From assembly GCA_018883185.1 (NCBI GenBank), contig VEQP01000004.1, positions 1 to 64,000 of the forward strand: 64,000 nucleotides of DNA, read 5' to 3'. This document shows, piece by piece, positions 1 through 10,996 of the stretch. Every line of letters begins with the position of its first letter. The first letter of the stretch is position 1. This DNA comes from Nevskiaceae bacterium (lineage in GTDB: Bacteria; Pseudomonadota; Gammaproteobacteria; Steroidobacterales; Steroidobacteraceae). A model generated the notes under the pieces. That model searched no databases. It was not told where the DNA came from and worked only from the letters and a program-made list of their open reading frames with translations. A program made the translations under genes and the position numbers.

Positions 1-643
1 CAAGCGTGGTGTTCAAGCGAATCGCCGTCAGCGCATCGTGCAGCCGACGGCGCGCCCGCACGTGCATGCACACTCCGCCTGCGGCCACGAGCGGCAGACC
101 GCTCTGTGCACCGAGCGACTGCAGCAGGGCCAGATGCGCTCGCTCCGTGCCATCGCGCAGCAACTCGACGGCGATCCAGGCCGCGCCCGCGAAATACCGC
201 TGCAACCACAGGGCATCCGCGCGAGCGTGGGTGATCTCGCGCAATTGCGCTGGACGAGGTGCCCACAACACCAGGCAGTGCCCAGGCTCGAGGATCGTCT
301 CGACATCCACGCGCTGCAGCGCGTAGCAACCCTTCGGCGCTGCACGTCGAGCCCGTGTGATAAGGCGGCACAGTTGCCCGTAGCCACGCCGATCGGCGGC
401 CAGCACGATGAGTGGCAGGCCGCAGTCGAGACGAAACTCGCTGCCGACGATGAGGCGCGTGCGATGTCCCTTGAGCGCGGTATGCGCGCGCACCACACCC
501 GCCACCGAGCACTCGTCGGTCAGCGCCAGCGCGGCATAGCCGAGCGCCTCGGCACGCTCGGCGAGCTCTTGGGGTTGCGAAGCACCGCGCAGAAAACTGA
601 AACTGCTGAGGCAATGCAGTTCGGCATAGGCAGGGAGTGACAT
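1..643 (-). CDS. dnaE2: Error-prone DNA polymerase DnaE2, N-terminal PHP region, truncated by left window edge
   Basis: Minus-strand reading from ATG at 643 gives MSLPAYAELHCLSSFSFLRGASQPQELAERAEALGYAALALTDECSVAGVVRAH..., the DnaE/DnaE2 N-terminal signature; absent from the ORF track because it has no stop inside the window. Confidence 0.9.
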   Translation of the reverse strand, partial: MSLPAYAELHCLSSFSFLRGASQPQELAERAEALGYAALALTDECSVAGVVRAHTALKGHRTRLIVGSEFRLDCGLPLIVLAADRRGYGQLCRLITRARRAAPKGCYALQRVDVETILEPGHCLVLWAPRPAQLREITHARADALWLQRYFAGAAWIAVELLRDGTERAHLALLQSLGAQSGLPLVAAGGVCMHVRARRRLHDALTAIRLNTTL

Positions 644-644
644 A

Positions 645-660
645 CTGTTTATTTATACAG
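645..660. promoter_or_regulatory. LexA box (CTGTTTATTTATACAG) upstream of dnaE2
   Basis: Perfect CTGT-N8-ACAG palindrome ending 2 bp from the dnaE2 start codon. Confidence 0.88.
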
Positions 661-794
661 TATCGTACGGACTCCTGTCTTGAACTCGAACTTTACTGAC
701 CGGTATTACACTGCTCGCGATGAAACCCACCCGCAGGGCGACCGCCAATCCTTGGCGCGGCGCCGGGTCTCGCCCCCGCTGACAGGACATCCCC

Positions 795-1586
795 ATGAGC
801 TACAACCACATCGAGTTTTCCATCGACAACGGCATCGCCCGCATCAACCTCGCACGTCCGGATTCGGCCAACACCATCTCGGCCGCCATGGCCGAGGAAC
901 TGATGCAGGCCGCGGTGGCCTGCGACGGCAATCCCGCGGTTCGTGTCGTGGTGCTGGGTGCCAAAGGCCGATTCTTCAGCGGCGGTGGTGATGTCGCCTC
1001 ATTCGCTGCCGCAGGCGACGGCGCAGCGGAGTTGCTGCGCGGCATCACGGCGTCGCTCCATGCCGCAGTTTCACGGTTTGCGCGAATGAACGCGCCTCTG
1101 ATCACGCTGGTCAACGGCACGGCGGCCGGTGCGGGCTTCAGCCTCGCCATCTCCGGCGACATTGTCATCGCCGCCGAGTCAGCCAAATTCACCCCCGCCT
1201 ATACGCGGATCGGCATGTCGGCCGATGGCGGCGGATCCTTCGTGCTGCCGCGGCTCGTCGGCCCGCAACGCGCCAGGCAGTTGCTGCTGCTCAACCCGCT
1301 GTGCACAGCGGCCGAAGCGCGTGAGTTAGGTCTCGTGAGCTTTGTGGTCCCCGACGCGGATCTCGAGAGCAAAGGCGCAGAGATCGCGAGCACGCTGGCT
1401 GCAGGCCCAACGCGGGCCTATGGCGAAGTGAAGCGACTGCTCATCGATAGCCACTCGAACTCGCTCGAGCAACAACTCGCCCTCGAGTCGCGCTCGATGG
1501 CGACGCTTGCCGCAGAGACCCGCGACGCACACGAGGGCTTTGCGGCCTTCGCCGCCAAGCGCAGCGCGAACTTCACGGGGCGCTGA
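795..1586 (+). CDS. Enoyl-CoA hydratase/isomerase family protein
   Basis: 263 aa crotonase-fold sequence ([33 protein letters not shown]). Confidence 0.9.
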   Translation: MSYNHIEFSIDNGIARINLARPDSANTISAAMAEELMQAAVACDGNPAVRVVVLGAKGRFFSGGGDVASFAAAGDGAAELLRGITASLHAAVSRFARMNAPLITLVNGTAAGAGFSLAISGDIVIAAESAKFTPAYTRIGMSADGGGSFVLPRLVGPQRARQLLLLNPLCTAAEARELGLVSFVVPDADLESKGAEIASTLAAGPTRAYGEVKRLLIDSHSNSLEQQLALESRSMATLAAETRDAHEGFAAFAAKRSANFTGR

Positions 1587-3480
1587 GCAAGCCCCGTCGA
1601 CGCAATTCCTCAACGATCAAATCCGCGGCCTCCGCAGGCGAGAGCTGCTGCGTATCGATACGCAGCTCCGGGTTTTCGGGCGGTTCGTAGGGCGAGTCGA
1701 TACCGGTGAAGTTCTTCAACTCGCCACGTCGCGCCTTCCCGTACAGTCCCTTAACGTCGCGCCGCTCCGCCTCGGCGAGTGAGGTGTCGATAAACACTTC
1801 AAGAAACTCGCCCTCGGCGAACAGCGACCGCGCAGCGCTGCGCTCAGCGCGGAACGGCGAAATGAACGACACCAGCACGATCAACCCGGCGTCGGTCATC
1901 AACCTTGCGACCTCGCCCACCCGGCGAATGTTCTCGACACGATCTTGCTCGGTGAAGCCGAGATCCTTATTGAGGCCGTGCCTGACGTTGTCGCCATCGA
2001 GCAGGTAGGTGTGACGGCCCTCGGCCGCGAGCCGCTTCTCGACCAGGTTGGCGATCGTGCTTTTGCCCGCGCCGCTCAGACCCGTGAGCCACAATACGGC
2101 CGGCTTCTGGCCCTTCAATTCAGCGCGAAGCGACTGGGTCACATCGAGCGCCTGCCAATGCAGGTTGCTGGCCCGACGCAGCGCGAACGACATCAACCCG
2201 GCCCCGACCGTGTTGAAGGTCATGCGATCGATGAGTATGAAACCGCCGAGCGTACGACTGTCGACATAGGGCTCGAACACCACCGGGCGATCGAGCTGCA
2301 GTTCACATACGCCAATGTCGTTAAGCTCCAGCGTTTCCGCGGCGAGTTTGTCCAGGGTGTTGACGTTGATGCGGTGCCGAATCGGCATGACGGTGGCATT
2401 CGCCGTTACGCCGCCGATCTTCAGCAGATACGAGCGCGCAGGCAGCAGCGGCTCCTCGTGCATCCAAATAATCGTGGCCTGAAACTGGGCCGCCGACTCC
2501 GGCGCAGCCTCGGCGGCTGCGATCACATCGCCACGACTGACGTCGACCTCGTCCGCCAGCGTGAGGGTCACCGCGCGGCCAGCGACGGCCTCGGGCAAAT
2601 CACCGTCCGCAGTGACGATACGGGCGATACGGCTCGTGCGACCCGAAGGCAGAATCCGCACCGCATCGCCGACTCGCGCGACACCCGCGGCGATCGAGCC
2701 TGCAAAGCCACGAAACTCGGCGTTCGGACGATTGACCCACTGCACGGGCAGGCGTAGCGGCCCGTGGCTGATACGCGATTCGACATCGACGTGCTCGAGG
2801 TGCTCGAGCAAAGTGGGCCCGCGATACCACGGCATGCGCGTTCCAGACTCGATGATGTTGTCGCCGTCGACCGCCACCAGCGGTATGGCAGCAACTTCAC
2901 CGAGACCAATGCGGCTCGCGAAGACCCGGTACTCTTCCACGATGGCATTGAAGCGCTGCTCGTCGAAGTCGACCAGATCCATTTTGTTGACCGCCAGCAC
3001 CACATGACGAATGCCGAGCAGCGACACCAGAAAGCTGTGACGACGCGTCTGCACGAGCACGCCCTTGCGCGCATCGATGAGCACGACGGCGAGTTCGGCG
3101 CCAGAAGCACCCGTCACCATGTTGCGCGTGTACTGTTCGTGACCTGGCGTGTCGGCGACGATGAATTTGCGCCGACGGGTCGAAAAGAATCGGTAGGCAA
3201 CATCGATCGTGATGCCCTGCTCCCGCTCCGCTGCCAGCCCGTCAACGAGCAACGCGAAGTCGATCTGACCCTGCCGGGTGCCCACACGCGCAGAATCGCG
3301 CTCCAAGGAGCGCCAGTGGTCCTCAAATATGGTCTTCGATTCGTACAGCAGTCGCCCGATAAGCGTCGACTTGCCATCGTCCACCGAACCACAGGTGATG
3401 AACCGCAGCAAAGATTTGCGTTCGTCTTCGGCGAACACCGCCGCAACGTCGGCATCGGCCGTGACGGAGTTCTCGACCAT
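1573..3480 (-). CDS. cysNC: Bifunctional sulfate adenylyltransferase subunit 1 / adenylylsulfate kinase (CysNC)
   Basis: GTPase motifs ([27 protein letters not shown]) fused to APS kinase ([18 protein letters not shown]). Confidence 0.96.
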   Translation of the reverse strand: MVENSVTADADVAAVFAEDERKSLLRFITCGSVDDGKSTLIGRLLYESKTIFEDHWRSLERDSARVGTRQGQIDFALLVDGLAAEREQGITIDVAYRFFSTRRRKFIVADTPGHEQYTRNMVTGASGAELAVVLIDARKGVLVQTRRHSFLVSLLGIRHVVLAVNKMDLVDFDEQRFNAIVEEYRVFASRIGLGEVAAIPLVAVDGDNIIESGTRMPWYRGPTLLEHLEHVDVESRISHGPLRLPVQWVNRPNAEFRGFAGSIAAGVARVGDAVRILPSGRTSRIARIVTADGDLPEAVAGRAVTLTLADEVDVSRGDVIAAAEAAPESAAQFQATIIWMHEEPLLPARSYLLKIGGVTANATVMPIRHRINVNTLDKLAAETLELNDIGVCELQLDRPVVFEPYVDSRTLGGFILIDRMTFNTVGAGLMSFALRRASNLHWQALDVTQSLRAELKGQKPAVLWLTGLSGAGKSTIANLVEKRLAAEGRHTYLLDGDNVRHGLNKDLGFTEQDRVENIRRVGEVARLMTDAGLIVLVSFISPFRAERSAARSLFAEGEFLEVFIDTSLAEAERRDVKGLYGKARRGELKNFTGIDSPYEPPENPELRIDTQQLSPAEAADLIVEELRRRGLLSAP

Positions 3481-4379
3481 CAGAAGTACCCTTCCTGCTT
3501 TTTCTTCTCCATTGATGCAGCGGTGTCATGGTCGATCAACCGCCCGCTACGCTCGGAGGTACGGGTTTGCAGGGTTTCGCGAATCACTTCGCTGATGCTC
3601 GAGGCTTCGCTCTCCACCGCCGCTGTCAGCGGGTAGCAGCCGAGCGTCCGAAATCGCACGCTGCGCCATTGCGGCGCCTCGTCGGGGCGTAGCGGCATGC
3701 GCTCGTCATCCACCATGATCAACTGCCCATCGCGCTCGACCACGGGCCGCTTGGCCGCCAGATACAGCGGCACGATCGGGATATTTTCTTGGTGGATGTA
3801 CTGCCAGATATCCGGCTCAGTCCAGTTGGAGATCGGGAACACCCGCAAGGACTCGCCCGGACGGTGACGTGCGTTGTAGAGATTCCAGAGTTCCGGACGT
3901 TGATTCTTCGGGTCCCAGCGATGCTCTGAGGTGCGAAACGAAAAGATCCGCTCTTTGGCCCGACTGCTCTCTTCGTCGCGCCGCGCACCACCGAAGGCTG
4001 CATCGAAGCGATGCAGGTCGAGCGCCTGTTTCAGCGCCTCGGTCTTCATCACGGTGGTGTGGACTTGCGATCCATGACTGAACGGATTGACACCGCGCGC
4101 CAGACCCTCCTGGTTGATGTGCACCAGCAAGCGCATGCGCGCTTCTTTGGCCATCCGATCGCGCATGGCATACATGTCGCGAAACTTCCAGGTCGTGTCG
4201 ATATGCAACAACGGGAACGGCGGCGGCGCCGGGTAAAAGGCCTTGATGGCCAGATGCAGCATCACCGCGCTGTCCTTGCCGATGGAATACAGCATCACCG
4301 GGCGGTCGCACTCAGCCACCACCTCGCGCATGATGTGGATACTCTCGGCCTCCAACCTCTGTAGATGCGTCAGCCCCAT
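3480..4379 (-). CDS. cysD: Sulfate adenylyltransferase subunit 2
   Basis: [38 protein letters not shown]; stop overlaps cysNC start. Confidence 0.96.
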   Translation of the reverse strand: MGLTHLQRLEAESIHIMREVVAECDRPVMLYSIGKDSAVMLHLAIKAFYPAPPPFPLLHIDTTWKFRDMYAMRDRMAKEARMRLLVHINQEGLARGVNPFSHGSQVHTTVMKTEALKQALDLHRFDAAFGGARRDEESSRAKERIFSFRTSEHRWDPKNQRPELWNLYNARHRPGESLRVFPISNWTEPDIWQYIHQENIPIVPLYLAAKRPVVERDGQLIMVDDERMPLRPDEAPQWRSVRFRTLGCYPLTAAVESEASSISEVIRETLQTRTSERSGRLIDHDTAASMEKKKQEGYF

Positions 4380-4463
4380 GCCGAGAGTCTAGCGTTTCCT
4401 TGCGCGAGCTAGAACGCTTTGGGAACATGCCACGCACAAGCCCGCCATCGAAAGCCCCGCGCC

Positions 4464-5141
4464 ATGACCACCGTCACCGATGCCGTCCTCAGCCGCATGT
4501 CGGCACGCGCCTTCACGGACCAGCCGGTCGACCCGGCCTTGGTGCGACGCATCCTCGCGACCGCGCGACAGTCGCCTTCCGGGGGCAACGTGCAGCCCTG
4601 GCATGTCGTCGTACTCGGCGGAACAGAACTCGCCCGCCTGAAGGCGATCATGCGCGACAAACTCACCGACCCGCGCGCAGCGGGCGATGGGCCCGAGTAT
4701 CCGATTTACCCGCGCGAACTCACAGAGCCCTACCGCTCGCGGCGATTCAAGTGCGGCGAGGACATGCATGGCACCATGAACATCAGCCGTGAAGACAAAG
4801 ACGCGCGGTACGCGTTCATCGCCGGGAACTTCCAGTTCTGGAACGCGCCCATCGGCATGTTCCTGCTCATCGATCGAAACATGGGGCCACCGCAGTGGGC
4901 GGATCTCGGCATGTTCATGCAAACGGTGATGCTGCTCGCACGCGAAGCCGGCTTGCACAGTTGTGCACAAGAGGCCTGGACCAACTGGCACAAGACCGTA
5001 GGCGAGTTTCTCGACCTACCACCCGAGCGCATGCTGTTCGCGGGACTGGCGCTCGGCTATCGCGATGAGTCTCATCCGGTCAACCGACTGCGCACCGAAC
5101 GCGCCACTCTCGAAGAATTCGCCACCTTCCGCGGTCTGTAG
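4464..5141 (+). CDS. Nitroreductase family protein
   Basis: VLSRMSARAFTDQPVDPALVRRILATARQSPSGGNVQPWHVVVLGG; start moved inward to ATG at 4464. Confidence 0.88.
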   Translation: MTTVTDAVLSRMSARAFTDQPVDPALVRRILATARQSPSGGNVQPWHVVVLGGTELARLKAIMRDKLTDPRAAGDGPEYPIYPRELTEPYRSRRFKCGEDMHGTMNISREDKDARYAFIAGNFQFWNAPIGMFLLIDRNMGPPQWADLGMFMQTVMLLAREAGLHSCAQEAWTNWHKTVGEFLDLPPERMLFAGLALGYRDESHPVNRLRTERATLEEFATFRGL

Positions 5142-5164
5142 ATAAATTACCGCGTGGTGCCCGC

Positions 5165-6556
5165 TTAACCGAACACGCCATGCCACCGCCACTCGTGGGG
5201 CGGCAGGCGTTCACGGTACACCCACAACTGCGCACCGCGCGGCTCACGTACCACGTAGTAATCGCGCGCCACATCCTGACCGTCCCACCAACCCGTTTCG
5301 ATGCGTTCGGGGCCGGCGATCCAGTGCAAGTCACTCACCGCACAAGGCAGTTGCGCAGTTTGCCGCAGCAGCCACAGCGGCCGGCGCAGTGTGCTCAAGT
5401 GATACAGCGCTTCGGCGCTGCACTGCGATGGCGCATCGAGGGCGGGCTCAGCCACGCGCCAGGCAATCTCGGGTCGGTGCTGCGGCACGAGGCACAAGCC
5501 ATACACGGCATCACTGCCGAGGCGGGCACGGAGCCGCTCGATAAGCGCGGGTGATTCGCGACCGAGCGCACCGCCATGCTCGGCGGGACGCCATAACGAG
5601 TCGCTGTGAGCAATGAACGGCTGCAGCGCGCCGGAACGCAACTCGCAGTCGATGACGGCAGCCGGCAACGCCCGACGCGCGAGCTGCTCGCTGAGCAACG
5701 TAGTGAAACGCTCGGCCGACACATCGGCTGCAGCCAACCGCACATCGAGCCGCGTGAACTGCCCGGCACGGTGCGCCAGTCGCAGCTTCAGCAGATCGAC
5801 ACCGCATTGGCGGGCACGCAGAAACTGTTCGAGCTGCTCGAGTAGCGGTGCGAGATGCTGCAGGAGCGCCTCTTGCGTGACGAGCTCGAAGGCCGGTTCG
5901 CTGCGCACTTGAAAGTGCTCACGGGGTAGAAAGCCGCGTCGCGGCTCGGCTGCGGCGCCACTCAGCCGATCGAGCGTGAGCAGCGCCTCCTTGCCGAAGC
6001 GCTTGGCGAACCCTGCACGCGGCAGACGCAACAATGCACCGAGCGTGCGTACGCCTAGCGAGTCGAGCCGTTCGAGCGTGTCGGCAGACCAACCCAAGCT
6101 CTCCACGGGCAACGAAGCCAGCTCGCCCATGAGTCGATCGCGCGCGCGCACCATGATGCGACGATCTGCACGGGCGAGAACGAGTGCCGCGAGCGGCGTG
6201 GGCGCAAGCGCCCAACGTGGCGCAAGGCCCGCTGCACGACAGCGCTCAAGCAACTGCGCACACAATGCTTGGATACCACCGAACAGCCGCACACTGCCCT
6301 GCACTTCGAGCAACACGGCATCGGCTTCAAGACTGACCCGTGAGGTATAGCGGTACGCCAGCGTGCCGAGACGCCCGAGCATCGTTGGCGTGGCCTCCGA
6401 TGCAGGCAGCTGCAAGGCCAACCAGCTCTCGATCGGCTCGTCGAACAGCGAATCGAGCACAGGCGGCAGATCTGCGATCGCACGCGCCTGCGGCGCCGCG
6501 CGGCGCGGTGCGTCTGCAGGGGGCCGTAGCGCAGCGGCCCGCTCACGGCGTGCCAT
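5165..6556 (-). CDS. imuB: ImuB, inactive Y-family DNA polymerase-like mutasome protein
   Basis: 463 aa Y-family-like protein with the ImuB-type tail (GWWDGQDVARDYYVVREPRGAQLWVYRER), next to imuA and lexA. Confidence 0.9.
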   Translation of the reverse strand: MARRERAAALRPPADAPRRAAPQARAIADLPPVLDSLFDEPIESWLALQLPASEATPTMLGRLGTLAYRYTSRVSLEADAVLLEVQGSVRLFGGIQALCAQLLERCRAAGLAPRWALAPTPLAALVLARADRRIMVRARDRLMGELASLPVESLGWSADTLERLDSLGVRTLGALLRLPRAGFAKRFGKEALLTLDRLSGAAAEPRRGFLPREHFQVRSEPAFELVTQEALLQHLAPLLEQLEQFLRARQCGVDLLKLRLAHRAGQFTRLDVRLAAADVSAERFTTLLSEQLARRALPAAVIDCELRSGALQPFIAHSDSLWRPAEHGGALGRESPALIERLRARLGSDAVYGLCLVPQHRPEIAWRVAEPALDAPSQCSAEALYHLSTLRRPLWLLRQTAQLPCAVSDLHWIAGPERIETGWWDGQDVARDYYVVREPRGAQLWVYRERLPPHEWRWHGVFG

Positions 6557-7235
6557 GGGTTACTCCGGGGTTATCGGTCCACTCGATGTCGAAGGCGCCG
6601 CGTCGCCCGCCCCGGCTCTTCAACAACTCCAGCCGCGCGCCGCCCACGCGAAAGTGCAGCTCGAGACGCAACTCAGCAGGTGATGCACACCGCGCTGCCG
6701 CGAGCTCGCGAAACAGGAACACCGGCGTACGCTGGCGCTGCGCAGCCAGCTGCAAACGACGCAGTGAGCGCTGCAATGCATCGCCCGAGCGTGACCGCAG
6801 CCAACCGAGTACGGCGGCGCAGGCACCGGAGTCGATCGCCTGCTCGAGTGCCCAAAGTGGTTCGTCCGTACGCACTACGAGCTGGCGCTCGAGCGGCAGG
6901 CCGGCGCCCGCCAGCGCCGGGGCATAGGGCTCGAAGGGCGGTGCAATCCACGCCACCCAGCGCGCGGGGGATTGCTGGCCAAAGCGCACCAGCAACGGCA
7001 TCAGTAAACGCAGTTCACCGAGGCCAGGATGCGGCGAGAGGATTTCGCTGAACCCGTTTGCCGGCCAACCGCCTCCCGGCAGGGCCTCATCGAGTGTGGG
7101 GTAACCCGTGCTGTGCGTATCGGTGCGTGCAAGGCTGCGCCCGCGCCACAGGGCAGGATGCGCGAGCAGACTGCCGAGCGGGTCGTCGGCCGCGGTGTCT
7201 GGGGAGGTGGAGGGATTCCTGCCCATGGGGGGCAT
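6543..7235 (-). CDS. imuA: ImuA, RecA-like translesion synthesis accessory protein
   Basis: GYPTLDEALPGGGWPANGFSEILSPHPGLGELRLLMPLL, immediately upstream of imuB with 14-nt overlap. Confidence 0.87.
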   Translation of the reverse strand: MPPMGRNPSTSPDTAADDPLGSLLAHPALWRGRSLARTDTHSTGYPTLDEALPGGGWPANGFSEILSPHPGLGELRLLMPLLVRFGQQSPARWVAWIAPPFEPYAPALAGAGLPLERQLVVRTDEPLWALEQAIDSGACAAVLGWLRSRSGDALQRSLRRLQLAAQRQRTPVFLFRELAAARCASPAELRLELHFRVGGARLELLKSRGGRRGAFDIEWTDNPGVTHGTP

Positions 7236-7259
7236 GCGGATGGCAAGGCCAGGGCGGTC

Positions 7260-7505
7260 TCACGATATTGTCGCGTCGGATATCGGCGCGTCGGGTATCG
7301 GGGTACGCAACGAGCGAGGCTGCGAGAACCAACCGTTGCGACCGCAACCGCAAGGACAGCTGAACCGCTGCAGACTCATGCCGACCGCAGGCCGCGCTGA
7401 GGCACGCACCTTGGGGCGCGATCGATGCCCGACAGTAGAGCGGGTCTTTTTGCGGACAAGCGCGTCCGCTGCGCCCGGCGAGGGGCGCAATTCAAAAATA
7501 TCCAT
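7260..7505 (-). CDS. Hypothetical small protein (~81 aa) between lexA and imuA
   Basis: ORF packed between lexA stop and imuA start; ATG at 7505 preceded by AAAGG; contains CPCGCG motif; no family recognised. Confidence 0.5.
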   Translation of the reverse strand: MDIFELRPSPGAADALVRKKTRSTVGHRSRPKVRASARPAVGMSLQRFSCPCGCGRNGWFSQPRSLRTPIPDAPISDATIS

Positions 7506-7537
7506 GGAAACCAACCTTTAGGCTGAAGTACGCGGAC

Positions 7538-8179
7538 TCATGCTGAACCCGCAGAGAGGGTCTTGCCGTTGCTCGCACCACGCCGCAATACACCGACCAC
7601 CACTCCTTCGATGATGAGTGGCTCCTCGCGCAGATTGACGCGGATCGGCTCGAAGTCGGGGTTTTCGGGCAACAGCCACACTGTGGGGCCTTCCTGCTTG
7701 TAACGCTTCACTGTGACCTCGTTCTCGAGGCGCGCGACAATGATTTGCCGATTGCGCACCTCGGGGGTGCGATGCACGGCGACCAGGTCACCATCGAGGA
7801 TGCCGGCATCTTTCATTGACATGCCGCTGACCTTGAGCAGGTAGTGCGGACGCGGAGAAAAGATGTCCGGATCGATATTGAAGCGCGCTTCGATGTTCTC
7901 TTCTGCCAGAATGGGCTTACCCGCAGCGACGCGGCCGATGAGCGGCAGACCGAGCTGCTCGCGCAGGATGTCCTTCAACTGGATGCCTCGCGAGGTGCCC
8001 GGCACGAGCGCAATCACCCCTTTACGGGCGAGTGCGCGCAGATGCTCCTCGGCGGCGTTGGCGGACTTGAACCCGAGCTCTTGCGCAATCTCTGCCCGCG
8101 TGGGCGGCATGCCGGTTTCTGCAATGGCTCGCTGGATCAGACGGAGGATTTCGGTTTGACGGGGTGTGAGATCTGACAT
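7538..8179 (-). CDS. lexA: LexA repressor
   Basis: [54 protein letters not shown]; start moved from 8461 to 8179. Confidence 0.96.
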   Translation of the reverse strand: MSDLTPRQTEILRLIQRAIAETGMPPTRAEIAQELGFKSANAAEEHLRALARKGVIALVPGTSRGIQLKDILREQLGLPLIGRVAAGKPILAEENIEARFNIDPDIFSPRPHYLLKVSGMSMKDAGILDGDLVAVHRTPEVRNRQIIVARLENEVTVKRYKQEGPTVWLLPENPDFEPIRVNLREEPLIIEGVVVGVLRRGASNGKTLSAGSA

Positions 8180-8188
8180 GTGGCACCT

Positions 8189-8204
8189 CTGTTGATCCAT
8201 ACAG
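8189..8204. promoter_or_regulatory. LexA box (CTGTTGATCCATACAG) upstream of lexA
   Basis: Perfect CTGT-N8-ACAG in the lexA / FAD-oxidoreductase divergent gap. Confidence 0.88.
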
Positions 8205-8209
8205 TACCT

Positions 8210-9883
8210 GTGAATACATCCAGTCGCAAGCCCCCTGCTGATTTTGATGCCCTGGTCATCGGTGCCGGGCACAACGGTCTCGTCTGCGCCTGCTATCTGG
8301 CCCGCGCCGGCCTGCGCGTCGCGGTGTTCGAGCGACGCGGCATCGTTGGCGGTGCCGCCGTCACCGAGGAGTTCGTACCAGGCTTTCGCAATTCGAGCGC
8401 GAGTTACACGGTGAGCCTGCTCGATACCACAGTGATCCGCGAGCTGCGCCTCGCCGAGCATGGACTGCGCATCCTCGAGCGGCCGATGCAGAATTTCTTT
8501 CCGCTGCCCAATGGGGACTCCTTCAGCGCCGGGCCGCAGAGCGAGGCCACGCTTGCCGAGGTACGCCGCTACAGCCAGCGCGATGCGGCCAGGCTCGGTG
8601 ATTTTCTCGCACTGCTCGATCGGGCCGTCGCCCTGCTGCGCAGTCTGCTGCGCCGCACTCCGCCCACCGACCTGCGCCGCATCGGCGATCTGTGGGAGTT
8701 GCTGCGCTTCGGCCGCGACTTTCGTGCTCTACCGCTTGCGCAGCAGCGTGAACTACACGAGTTTTTCACGCGTAGCGCCGGCGAACTGCTCGATCATTGG
8801 TTCGAGACCGAACCGCTCAAGGCGCTGTTCGGCTTCGACTCGGTGGTCGGCAGTTACGCGAGCCCCTATACGCCGGGCAGCGCCTACGTGCTGCTGCACC
8901 ACGCCTTCGGCGAGGTCAACGGCAAGAGCGGTCTGTGGGGTCATGCGGTCGGCGGCATGGGTGCGATCACCCAGGCACTCGCCGCCGAAGCGCGTCGCCT
9001 CGGCGTACACATCGAGTGTGATGCACCCGTGGCAAAGATCATCACCTCACGGCTGTCCGAACGCAGTGCCTCCGGCGCCGGCCACACGCCTGTGCAGGCG
9101 AGCGGCCTGAAGTTGGCTGATGGGCGCGTGTTCGGTGCCCCACGCATCGTTGCTAACCTCGGTCCGAAGCCGCTGTTTCTCGGCCTGCTCGGCGCCGAGG
9201 ATTTGCCAGCCGATTTCCGTGCCCACATCGAACGCTGGCGCGTCGGTTCGGCCACCTTCCGCATGAACGTCGCGATGGCCGAATTGCCGCGCTTCAGCGC
9301 ACGGCGCAGCCGGGCCGACGACACGCACCTCGGTGCCGGCATCATCATCGCGCCCTCACTCGGCTACATGGACCGCGCCTACGCCGAGGCGCGTCTGCAC
9401 GGCATCTCGCGCGCACCGATCGTCGAGATGCTCATTCCCTCGACGCTCGATGACACCCTCGCCCCACATGGCGCACATGTGGCGAGCCTGTTCTGCCAGC
9501 ATTTCGACTACGACCTCACAAGGCCCGAGGCACCCGAGAGATCCTGGGCGGACGCAAACACGCGCGAAGCGGCCGCGCAGCTCGTACTCGACACCGTCGA
9601 TGCCTGCGCGCCGAACTTCAAGGCGAGCCTGCTCGGCTTCTCGGCACTCTCGCCGCTCGATCTCGAACAGCGCTTCGGGCTCGCGGGCGGTGACATCTTC
9701 CACGGCGCGCTCGGCCTCGACCAGCTCTGGGCCGCGCGCCCCGCACTCGGCTACGGCGATTACCGCACGCCTGTGCAAGGTTTGTATCTGTGCGGCGCTG
9801 GCGCGCACCCGGGCGGTGGCGTCACCGGCGTACCGGGCAGCAATGCCGCGCGCGAAATCCTCCGTGATCGTCGCTCGCGCTGA
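8210..9883 (+). CDS. Phytoene dehydrogenase (CrtI)-like FAD-dependent oxidoreductase
   Basis: [39 protein letters not shown] and C-terminal [31 protein letters not shown] start at 8210 preferred. Confidence 0.88.
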   Translation: MNTSSRKPPADFDALVIGAGHNGLVCACYLARAGLRVAVFERRGIVGGAAVTEEFVPGFRNSSASYTVSLLDTTVIRELRLAEHGLRILERPMQNFFPLPNGDSFSAGPQSEATLAEVRRYSQRDAARLGDFLALLDRAVALLRSLLRRTPPTDLRRIGDLWELLRFGRDFRALPLAQQRELHEFFTRSAGELLDHWFETEPLKALFGFDSVVGSYASPYTPGSAYVLLHHAFGEVNGKSGLWGHAVGGMGAITQALAAEARRLGVHIECDAPVAKIITSRLSERSASGAGHTPVQASGLKLADGRVFGAPRIVANLGPKPLFLGLLGAEDLPADFRAHIERWRVGSATFRMNVAMAELPRFSARRSRADDTHLGAGIIIAPSLGYMDRAYAEARLHGISRAPIVEMLIPSTLDDTLAPHGAHVASLFCQHFDYDLTRPEAPERSWADANTREAAAQLVLDTVDACAPNFKASLLGFSALSPLDLEQRFGLAGGDIFHGALGLDQLWAARPALGYGDYRTPVQGLYLCGAGAHPGGGVTGVPGSNAAREILRDRRSR

Positions 9884-9889
9884 GGCGCC

Positions 9890-10996
9890 GTGACTCGCTC
9901 CGCGCTGCCACGGGTGCTGCACTTCGTCACCGGTGGTTTCACCGGCGGCGCGACCCAAGTGGCCGTGAAGCTCGTCACCGCAGCAGGTGAGCGCGGCGAT
10001 GCCGAGGCCTTGCTCGTGGTGCGCCGCAAGCGCCACACCGACTCGCGTCGCATCGACGAACTGCGCGCACGAGGACTGCCGATAGCCGAGGTACCCGGTT
10101 GGTCACACATCGCAACGGTGCTCGCGCTCGTGCGTCTGTGCCGGCAGTTCCGACCGGACGTGCTGATCGCCCACGGCTTCAGCGAACATCTTTGGGGACG
10201 CTACGCGGGGTTACTCGCCGGCGTGCCGCATCTGGTGCACGTCGAGCACAACACGCGCGAACGCTACACGCGCTGGCGCCTCGCCCAGGCGCGCTGGCTT
10301 GCCGATCGCACCGCGCGGATCGTCGGCTGCAGCGAAGGCGTGCGGCTACGACTGCTCGAACTCGGCTTTCCGCCCGAGCGCGTGATGGCCATCGACAACG
10401 GCATCAACCTTGCGCCGTTTGCCACCGAGGGCACACGGCCTATCGCCGAGCGCGACCCCGCTATCCTCATGGTGGCACGCTTCGCGCGGCAGAAGGATCA
10501 CGCTACGCTGCTGCGCGCCGTCGCGCTGCTGCGCGAGCGCGGTCGGCGCCCGCCCGTGTATCTCGCCGGCGGAGGTCGCGACAATCATAAGCGCGCGGTC
10601 GAGACGCTGGCGCGGCAACTCGGCATTGATGATCAGGTGCACTGCTTGGGCGTGGTGCGCGATATCCCGCAACGTCTTGGCAATACGCGCATCGCCGTGC
10701 TCTCTACGCTCTACGAAGGCATGCCGCTCGCCTTGATCGAGGGCATGGCCGCAGGCTGCGCCGTGGTCGGCTCACGGGTACCCGGCGTGCAGGAAATCAT
10801 TGATCACGGCGTCAACGGGTTGCTGGCAGAGCCTCGCGATGCGGCCTCGCTCGCCGCGGCGCTCGAGGAGCTGCTGCACGATGACGCACTCGCCGCGAAA
10901 CTCGGCGCCGAAGCACGCCGCCAGGCCTTCGCACACTACGATCTGGCGCGAATGGCCGAGGAGTATTCAGCGATGGTGGCGCAGATCATGCGCTAA
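9890..10996 (+). CDS. Glycosyltransferase family 4-type protein
   Basis: GT-B fold sequence with GFTGGATQVAVKL and STLYEGMPLALIEGMAAGCAVVGSRVPGVQEII. Confidence 0.88.
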   Translation: MTRSALPRVLHFVTGGFTGGATQVAVKLVTAAGERGDAEALLVVRRKRHTDSRRIDELRARGLPIAEVPGWSHIATVLALVRLCRQFRPDVLIAHGFSEHLWGRYAGLLAGVPHLVHVEHNTRERYTRWRLAQARWLADRTARIVGCSEGVRLRLLELGFPPERVMAIDNGINLAPFATEGTRPIAERDPAILMVARFARQKDHATLLRAVALLRERGRRPPVYLAGGGRDNHKRAVETLARQLGIDDQVHCLGVVRDIPQRLGNTRIAVLSTLYEGMPLALIEGMAAGCAVVGSRVPGVQEIIDHGVNGLLAEPRDAASLAAALEELLHDDALAAKLGAEARRQAFAHYDLARMAEEYSAMVAQIMR

